NCBI GenBank assembly: GCA_017553025.1
Contig: JAFZNF010000022.1
Coordinates: forward strand, 1-11,013
Length of the DNA: 11,013 bases
From: Clostridia bacterium
Lineage (GTDB): Bacteria > Bacillota_A > Clostridia > UBA1381
Direction of reading: 5' to 3'
Shown: in pieces, positions 5,773-11,013 of the stretch
Numbering within the stretch: position 1 is the stretch's first letter
Layout of the letters: each line of letters starts with the position of its first letter
Made by a program: the position numbers and the translations under genes
The notes under the pieces: model-generated
The model's input: the letters and a program-made list of their open reading frames with translations, nothing else
Told to the model about the DNA's origin: nothing
Databases searched by the model: none

Positions 5773-6885
5773 ATGAACGAACTTGAAAATGTAAGAGGTC
5801 AAATAGAGGAAATTGACCAAAAGATTGCGGAGCTTTTTGAAAAAAGAATGGAATTTTCAAAAGATGTTGCAGCATACAAAAAAGAACGCGGTCTTTCTGT
5901 AAAGGACATATCCCGCGAAAATGCACTTCTTGACAAAAACCGCAGTTATATAAAAAATCCAGAAACGGAAGAATACTATGTGCAGCTGCAAAAAAAGATT
6001 ATGGGGCTTTCCTGTGATTATCAGGAACGTCTTATTTCGGGACTGCGTGTCGCATACTGCGGTGTACCCGGCGCTTTTGCTCACATTGCGGCACAAAGTA
6101 TGTATCCCTCTTCAAATCTTATGCCATACAAAACCTTTGAAGATGCATACCGTGCGGTAGAAAACGGCGAATGCGACTGCTGTGTACTCCCTCTTGAAAA
6201 CAGTTATGCGGGAGAAGTTGATACCGTTGCCGATTTGCTCTTTACGGGAAGTCTTTTCGTAAATCAGGTAATAAATCTGCCGATAGAACATTGTCTTGTT
6301 GCAAAGCCCTCATCAAGTATAGAGATGATTAAAAAGGTTATAAGCCACGCCCAGGCATTAAAACAGTGCGGAGATTATATAAATAGCGCAGGCTTTGAGT
6401 CTGATGAGGTTTCAAATACAGCAGTAGCTGCAAATCTGGTTAAAAACTCCGACGATGACGCACTTGCCGCAATTTCCTCCTTTGAGGCTGCGGAAATTTA
6501 CGGGCTTAAAGTTCTTGACCGCCACATAAACGATTCAAGAAACAATTCCACAAGGTTTGCCTCCTTTTCAAGGGTTCAAAACAGACCGCAAAAGGAAAAA
6601 CTCCGTGAAAATGAAAACTTTATTTTGGTGTTTACCGTACAAAACCGAGCAGGTGCCCTTGCGCAGACGCTTAATATAATAGGTGCCCACGGTTATAATA
6701 TGAAAAGTTTGAGAAGCAGACCTATGAAAGGTCTTGAGTGGCAGTATTTCTTTTATATTGAGGCGGAGGGAAATATAAATAACGAAAACGGCAGAACTCT
6801 CCTTTCAGAGCTTTCTGCCATATGCGCAAGACTAAAGCTTGCAGGCACCTATTATACCAAATCAAGAGAGGATATTAAGCTATGA
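5773..6885 (+). CDS. pheA: Bifunctional chorismate mutase/prephenate dehydratase (P-protein)
   Basis: The enzyme turns chorismate into prephenate and then phenylpyruvate, the precursor of phenylalanine. The 370 aa protein has three parts. The N-terminal AroQ-type mutase (1-90) keeps residues equivalent to E. coli Arg11, Arg28, Lys39, Asp48, Glu52 and Gln88 (here Arg8, Arg25, Lys36, Asp45, Glu49, Gln84). The dehydratase domain (about 91-270) has GVPGAFAHIAAQ (97-108), ENSYAGEV (142-149), SHAQALKQC (191-199) and STRFASFSR (259-267). The C-terminal ACT domain (about 283-360) has GALAQTL (294-300) and SLRSRP (312-317), the site corresponding to the ESRP phenylalanine-binding motif. It is the first gene of the operon, and its stop overlaps the aroB start by 4 nt (ATGA). 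Allosteric control by phenylalanine is expected from the ACT domain. Confidence 0.95.
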   Translation: MNELENVRGQIEEIDQKIAELFEKRMEFSKDVAAYKKERGLSVKDISRENALLDKNRSYIKNPETEEYYVQLQKKIMGLSCDYQERLISGLRVAYCGVPGAFAHIAAQSMYPSSNLMPYKTFEDAYRAVENGECDCCVLPLENSYAGEVDTVADLLFTGSLFVNQVINLPIEHCLVAKPSSSIEMIKKVISHAQALKQCGDYINSAGFESDEVSNTAVAANLVKNSDDDALAAISSFEAAEIYGLKVLDRHINDSRNNSTRFASFSRVQNRPQKEKLRENENFILVFTVQNRAGALAQTLNIIGAHGYNMKSLRSRPMKGLEWQYFFYIEAEGNINNENGRTLLSELSAICARLKLAGTYYTKSREDIKL

Positions 6886-7874
6886 TAATTCCTGTAGTTT
6901 CTGATACCTTTAAATATGATATTGTAATAGGCAGTGATATTTTAAAAAATTCGTCAAATCTTCTCAATTTAGACCGAAAGGTTCTGATTGTCACCGACTC
7001 AGGTGTTCCGAAAGAATATGCGAAGACTGTTGCGGATTTGTCAAAGGAGCCTGTTATTGTAACAATTCCTCAGGGTGAGGGCAGTAAAAATATATCCGAA
7101 TTCAGCAATATACTGTCTGTTATGCTAAAGTCAGGATTTTCCCGAGGCGACTGCGTAGTTGCCGTCGGAGGCGGTGTCGTTGGGGATATCGGAGGATTTG
7201 CCGCGTCCTGCTATATGAGAGGAATTGATTTTTATAACATTCCTACAACCTTGCTTTCGCAGGTTGACTCATCAATAGGCGGAAAAACCGCAATAGATTT
7301 TGACGGCGTAAAAAATGCAGTAGGCACTTTTTATCAGCCAAAAAAGGTGATAATAGACACAAACGTTTTAGATACTCTTGATTTTCGCCAGCTTGCATCA
7401 GGACTTGCAGAAGCGATAAAAATGGCGGCTACCTGTGATGAAAAGCTGTTTTCCTTTATCGAAAGAAGCGAAAATCTAAAAGATGATTTGCCCCAAATAA
7501 TAGAGGGTGCAATCCGTATAAAAAAATCCGTTGTGGAAAAGGACCCAAAGGAAAACGGTTTAAGACGTGTGCTTAACTTCGGTCATACTATAGGTCACGC
7601 GGTGGAATCGGAAAGCGGCGGACGACTCCTTCACGGAGAGTGCGTAGCGCTCGGTATGTTGCCGTTTTGTGGGGATAGCATAAAACCTCGCCTTTGCAAT
7701 CTTTTGAAAAAATACTCACTTCCCGTAAATATCGAAAAAAATGACAATCTTTTAAGCTATATAAAGCACGATAAAAAGCTGACAGATGGCAGTATTGTTA
7801 CTGTGTTTGTGGACAAAATAGGCAGTTTCGGGTTCAGAAAAATGACAGCGGAAGAAATAATAGACCTGATATAA
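6882..7874 (+). CDS. aroB: 3-dehydroquinate synthase
   Basis: AroB converts DAHP to 3-dehydroquinate, the second step of the shikimate pathway, using bound NAD+ and a divalent metal, usually zinc. The 330 aa product is somewhat shorter than the typical 345-360. Conserved blocks are GGGVVGDIGGF (96-106), PTTLLSQVDSSIGGKT (121-136), NAVGTFYQP (145-153) and GLAEAIKMA (174-182). The metal ligands appear as Glu177, His235 in FGHTIGHA and His251 in HGECVALG. It starts at ATG 6882, overlapping the pheA stop by 4 nt, with AGAGAGG about 10 nt upstream. The stop at 7872-7874 runs into the aroC ribosome binding site. Confidence 0.95.
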   Translation: MIIPVVSDTFKYDIVIGSDILKNSSNLLNLDRKVLIVTDSGVPKEYAKTVADLSKEPVIVTIPQGEGSKNISEFSNILSVMLKSGFSRGDCVVAVGGGVVGDIGGFAASCYMRGIDFYNIPTTLLSQVDSSIGGKTAIDFDGVKNAVGTFYQPKKVIIDTNVLDTLDFRQLASGLAEAIKMAATCDEKLFSFIERSENLKDDLPQIIEGAIRIKKSVVEKDPKENGLRRVLNFGHTIGHAVESESGGRLLHGECVALGMLPFCGDSIKPRLCNLLKKYSLPVNIEKNDNLLSYIKHDKKLTDGSIVTVFVDKIGSFGFRKMTAEEIIDLI

Positions 7875-7888
7875 AGGAGGCAGCAAGC

Positions 7889-8998
7889 GTGAAAAATACA
7901 TTTGGACTAAGTATTACAGTTACTCTCTTCGGCGAGAGCCACGGCGAGGCAATAGGCGCTGTGATAGACGGGCTTACTCCTGGAATTCCCGTTATTGAAG
8001 AAAGGATTGCCCGTGAGCTTGCACGCAGGCGTCCCACTTTGGTTACAGATACACCAAGGCGCGAAAATGATAAGTTCCGCATACTAAGCGGTGTTTTCGG
8101 CGGAAAAACTACAGGCACTCCCCTTGCAATTATAATACCCAATGAAAATGTGAAAAGCGGTGATTATACCTATGGAATATCCCGCCCGTCACACGCAGAT
8201 TATGCGGCGTTTTGCAAATATCACGGTTTTGAGGACTATAGGGGCGGAGGTCATTTTTCGGGAAGAATTACAGCAAGCCTGTGTGCTGTCGGCGGAATAC
8301 TCCTCCCTGCTCTTGAAAGCCTTGGCATAAAAATCGGAACGCATATCTTAAAATGTGCAGATATCAAGGATAATGATTTTTGCGACTTTGAAAAGGATAT
8401 TAAAGAGCTTAATTCCTCGGAATTTCCCACAATTTCAAAAAAATGCGGCAAAAAAATAATCGAAAAAATACGGGAAACAGCAGAAAATTCCGACAGCATC
8501 GGCGGTATAACGCAGACAGCTATTTTCGGCGCATTTGCAGGTCTTGGCGAGCCTTGGTTTGACAGTGTTGAAGGTCTTATTTCCCACGCCGTATTCAGCC
8601 TCGGCGGTATAAAAGGCATTGAATTCGGCAAAGGATTTGCATTTGCCGATACCAAAGGCTCGGAAAGTAACGATGAATTCCGTATGGAAAGCGGAAAAAT
8701 CGTCACAAAAACAAATAATAACGGCGGAATTAACGGCGGAATTACAAACGGTATGCCGATAGTATTTAACTGTGCAGTAAAACCTACGCCGTCTATTTCC
8801 CGTCCGCAGAATACCGTCAATTTTGTTAAAAAAGAAAATACTGAAATCGCAATCGCAGGACGCCACGACCCTGCAATCATAAGGCGCATTTGCCCTGTTA
8901 TAGACAGTGTTTGCGCAATTGTTATATCGGATTTGCTTGCGTCAAGATACGGAAACGATGTGTTTTTAAAGGGAGATAAAATATGCAGTTCGGATTGA
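7889..8998 (+). CDS. aroC: Chorismate synthase
   Basis: AroC catalyses the last shikimate step, converting EPSP to chorismate with reduced FMN. The 369 aa protein has the family signatures GESHGEAIG (15-23, with His18), SRPSHADY (98-105, with His102), GGGHFSGR (119-126), the NNNGGINGGITNGMPI block (277-291) and GRHDP (324-328). Small-residue variation, such as RPSHAD instead of the more common RPGHAD, does not touch the catalytic histidines. The start codon is GTG at 7889, with AAAGGAGG 8 nt upstream, and the N-terminus fits the family. It lies 14 nt after aroB and overlaps the next gene by 16 nt, so coupling is likely. Whether this enzyme reduces FMN itself or needs a separate reductase cannot be told from sequence. 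Confidence 0.95.
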   Translation: MKNTFGLSITVTLFGESHGEAIGAVIDGLTPGIPVIEERIARELARRRPTLVTDTPRRENDKFRILSGVFGGKTTGTPLAIIIPNENVKSGDYTYGISRPSHADYAAFCKYHGFEDYRGGGHFSGRITASLCAVGGILLPALESLGIKIGTHILKCADIKDNDFCDFEKDIKELNSSEFPTISKKCGKKIIEKIRETAENSDSIGGITQTAIFGAFAGLGEPWFDSVEGLISHAVFSLGGIKGIEFGKGFAFADTKGSESNDEFRMESGKIVTKTNNNGGINGGITNGMPIVFNCAVKPTPSISRPQNTVNFVKKENTEIAIAGRHDPAIIRRICPVIDSVCAIVISDLLASRYGNDVFLKGDKICSSD

Positions 8999-10221
8999 TT
9001 GGAAAAAGTCTTTCGCACAGTTACTCGGCTGAAATCCACAGACGTATTGCCGATTATGATTATGAACTTTTGGAAATTTCTGAAAATGAACTTGCCCAGT
9101 TTTTGAAAAAGCGCGATTTTCAAGGCATTAACGTGACAATTCCTTATAAAGAGGCGGTTATCCCTTTTCTTGACGGAATTTCCAAAACAGCAGAAAAAAT
9201 AGGCGCTGTAAATACAATTGTAAATAAAAACGGCAGACTTTTCGGATATAATACCGATTTTGCAGGTATGAGAGCACTTTTTGAACATACGAATATATCT
9301 GCGTCGGGCAAAAAAGCCGCAATTTTAGGCACGGGCGGAACATCAAAAACTGCTTTTGCAGTACTTAAAAGCTTTAGTGCAGGCGAAATAATTTTTGTTT
9401 CAAGAACGTCAAAGCCTAATTCTGTAACTTATGAAGAACTTTACGAAAAACACCGCAATGTGCAGATTATAGTAAACACAACTCCCTCGGGAATGTTCCC
9501 AAACGCAGACACCGCCCCTATTTCTATTGACGGATTTTCCCGTCTTGAAGGTGTTGTCGATGCAGTATATAACCCATTAAGAACAAATCTTGTGCTAAAT
9601 GCAAGAGAGCGTAACATTCCTGCCTCTGGCGGTCTTTATATGCTTGCGGCGCAGGCGGTATATGCGTGTGAGCTTTTTACAGATACAAAACAAGATAAGA
9701 GTAAAATAAAAGAGGCATACGAGTATGTAAAAAGACAAAAGGAAAATATTGTTTTAATCGGTATGCCCTCATCAGGCAAAACAACGGTAGGAAAACTGCT
9801 TTCCAATGCTATTTGCAGGGACTTTTTTGACAGCGACGAAGAGATTTTGAAAATAATAAAAATGCCTATACGCGAATTTTTTGAAAAATACGGCGAGGAA
9901 AAATTCAGAAGCATTGAAAAAGAGGTTATCTCCTCCCTTTCTCAAAAAAGCGCTACAGTAATTGCAACAGGCGGAGGCGCTGTTTTAGACAGTAAAAATG
10001 TGACGGCATTAAAAAGAAACGGAAAAATGATTTTCCTTAACCGTTCACCAGAAAATCTCACGCCTACCAAAGACCGACCTTTATCCTCCGAAAGAGCCTC
10101 GCTCATTAAAATGTTTTCCGCACGTTATCCCATATACAAAAGCGTTGCGGATACTGTAATTTCGGCAGACGGAACACCGCAAAGCGTACTGGATACAATT
10201 TTAAAGGAGTTATCTTTATGA
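8983..10221 (+). CDS. aroE-aroK: Bifunctional shikimate dehydrogenase/shikimate kinase fusion
   Basis: One 412 aa open frame joins two successive pathway enzymes. Residues 1 to about 245 are shikimate dehydrogenase (3-dehydroshikimate to shikimate, NADPH): SLSHSYS (9-15), NVTIPYKE (50-57) with catalytic Lys56, NTDFAG (90-95) with Asp92, nucleotide loop GTGGTSKTA (116-124), SRT (140-142) and GLYMLAAQA (217-225). Residues about 253-412 are shikimate kinase: Walker A GMPSSGKT (260-267), FFDSDEEI (281-288), GEEKFRSIE (304-312) with Arg309, GGG (330-332), DRPL (364-367) and RYPIYKSVAD (381-390). Only a short charged linker near 235-252 separates them. Both halves keep the expected active-site residues. 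It starts at ATG 8983 with GGGAG 7 nt upstream and overlaps aroC by 16 nt and aroQ by 4 nt. Confidence 0.95.
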   Translation: MQFGLIGKSLSHSYSAEIHRRIADYDYELLEISENELAQFLKKRDFQGINVTIPYKEAVIPFLDGISKTAEKIGAVNTIVNKNGRLFGYNTDFAGMRALFEHTNISASGKKAAILGTGGTSKTAFAVLKSFSAGEIIFVSRTSKPNSVTYEELYEKHRNVQIIVNTTPSGMFPNADTAPISIDGFSRLEGVVDAVYNPLRTNLVLNARERNIPASGGLYMLAAQAVYACELFTDTKQDKSKIKEAYEYVKRQKENIVLIGMPSSGKTTVGKLLSNAICRDFFDSDEEILKIIKMPIREFFEKYGEEKFRSIEKEVISSLSQKSATVIATGGGAVLDSKNVTALKRNGKMIFLNRSPENLTPTKDRPLSSERASLIKMFSARYPIYKSVADTVISADGTPQSVLDTILKELSL

Positions 10222-10667
10222 AAATACTTATTCTAAACGGACCGAATATAAATATGTTAGGCTTGCGTGAGCCTGAAATTTACGGAAAAGCAACTTATGA
10301 GGATTTGAAAAAACTTGTAAGCGATTATGCTGTGTCAAAAAATGTCGACGTGGAATTTTTTCAGTCCAATCACGAGGGCGACTTGGTTGACGCTATACAG
10401 CGCGCATATTTTGATAAAACCGACGGTATTGTATTTAATCCTGCTGCATACACGCATACGAGCGTCGCAATTTTGGACGCCTTAAAAAGCGTTAATATCC
10501 CGACGGTTGAGGTGCATATAAGCGATATTTTAAAAAGAGAGGATTTCAGGCAGAAAAGCTATATAAGGGACTACTCTCTATGCACTATTTCGGGAAAAGG
10601 TCTTTCAGGATACAATCTTGCAATTGATATACTTTTAAGAGGTGACAGATGTGAAAGCGATAATTAA
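10218..10667 (+). CDS. aroQ: 3-dehydroquinate dehydratase, type II
   Basis: This enzyme dehydrates 3-dehydroquinate to 3-dehydroshikimate, the third shikimate step; type II enzymes form dodecamers. The 149 aa protein has the typical length and motifs: NGPNINMLG (7-15), REPEIYG (17-23) with catalytic Tyr22, FQSNHEGDLVD (48-58), NPAAYTHTSVAI (74-85) with His80, VEVHISDILKREDFRQKSY (97-115) and GKGLSGYNLAI at the C-terminus. It is not the AroQ-class chorismate mutase despite the shared name; that activity is in pheA here. ATG 10218 overlaps the previous stop by 4 nt, with AAAGGAG 8 nt upstream, and its end overlaps aroA by 17 nt. Confidence 0.96.
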   Translation: MKILILNGPNINMLGLREPEIYGKATYEDLKKLVSDYAVSKNVDVEFFQSNHEGDLVDAIQRAYFDKTDGIVFNPAAYTHTSVAILDALKSVNIPTVEVHISDILKREDFRQKSYIRDYSLCTISGKGLSGYNLAIDILLRGDRCESDN

Positions 10668-11013
10668 ACCGTCAGCGGCAAAGGGCAGAATTACCGCCCC
10701 ACCGTCTAAAAGTTTTGCGCACAGAATTATGATTTGCGCCTCCTTGGCGGACGGCACAAGCACAATTTCAAATTTTTCCGAAAGTCAGGACTTGCTTGCA
10801 ACCTGCGACTGCACCGCAGTCTTAGGCGCAAGTATAAAAAAATACGGCAACACCCTGCAAATTACTGGAGCAAAAATGCAAACCGCAAAAAATGCTGTCT
10901 TCCCCTGCCGTGAAAGCGGAAGTACGCTAAGATTTTTTATCCCGATTGCCTGCGCCCTTTATGACTCTTCTGTTTTTGAGGGCAGCAAGCGCCTTGTAGA
11001 GCGCGGGATAAGC
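10651..11013 (+). CDS. aroA: 3-phosphoshikimate 1-carboxyvinyltransferase (EPSP synthase), 5' part
   Basis: AroA joins shikimate 3-phosphate and phosphoenolpyruvate to form EPSP, the sixth shikimate step. Only 121 codons, roughly the first quarter to third of a family member of about 430 residues, lie in the window, and the frame is open to the right edge. The N-terminal signature APPSKSFAHR (16-25) corresponds to PGSKS..R of other EPSP synthases, and CRESGSTLRFF (87-97) to the NSGT.MR loop. The start is GTG 10651 with AGAGGTGA 5 nt upstream, overlapping the aroQ end by 17 nt. The loop sequence differs from the E. coli NAGTAMRP form, as in many Firmicutes. Confidence 0.93.
   Translation, partial: MKAIIKPSAAKGRITAPPSKSFAHRIMICASLADGTSTISNFSESQDLLATCDCTAVLGASIKKYGNTLQITGAKMQTAKNAVFPCRESGSTLRFFIPIACALYDSSVFEGSKRLVERGIS

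Noticed and set aside
8251..9288. 345-codon open frame on the minus strand
   Set aside because: It lies antisense to aroC and the aroE half of the fusion, which have complete motifs, and its translation shows no recognisable domain or ribosome binding site.

Overview
The window looks like chromosomal core sequence from a moderately AT-rich Gram-positive bacterium of the class Clostridia. Signs of this are strong AGGAGG-type ribosome binding sites, A/T-rich sigma-A promoters, the tig-clpP-clpX gene order, and clostridial-type protein motifs such as GGGHFSGR in chorismate synthase. No mobile element, tRNA, rRNA or CRISPR array is visible. I would not name a genus from this sequence.

Left half, all on the minus strand, read right to left. 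A PutP-type sodium/solute symporter (5374-3845) has its own promoter and ends at a hairpin terminator. It is followed by a small metallophosphoesterase of the predicted phosphohydrolase type (3770-3075). Next comes the protein quality-control cluster: trigger factor tig (2948-1620) behind a clear promoter, then the protease subunit clpP (1584-991) and the unfoldase clpX (979 to beyond the left edge).

Middle, 5375-5772. This divergent intergenic region holds back-to-back sigma-A promoters. The rightward promoter makes a leader of about 265 nt that contains two intrinsic terminators in tandem before the first enzyme gene. It also contains a short ORF with its own ribosome binding site, whose second half is very rich in Phe, Tyr and Trp codons, and a 5' segment that can fold as a pseudoknot. 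This is the most interesting part of the window: a probable attenuation or riboswitch-like control of aromatic amino acid synthesis.

Right half, plus strand, 5773 to the right edge. This is one tightly packed operon: pheA (chorismate mutase/prephenate dehydratase), aroB, aroC, a fused aroE-aroK, aroQ (type II dehydroquinase) and the start of aroA. Four of its five junctions overlap (4, 16, 4 and 17 nt) and the fifth gap is 14 nt, so the genes are probably translationally coupled. Together they encode steps 2-7 of the shikimate pathway to chorismate plus two steps onward to phenylpyruvate. The first step, DAHP synthase, is not in the window. The fusion of shikimate dehydrogenase to shikimate kinase keeps the visible catalytic motifs of both halves.
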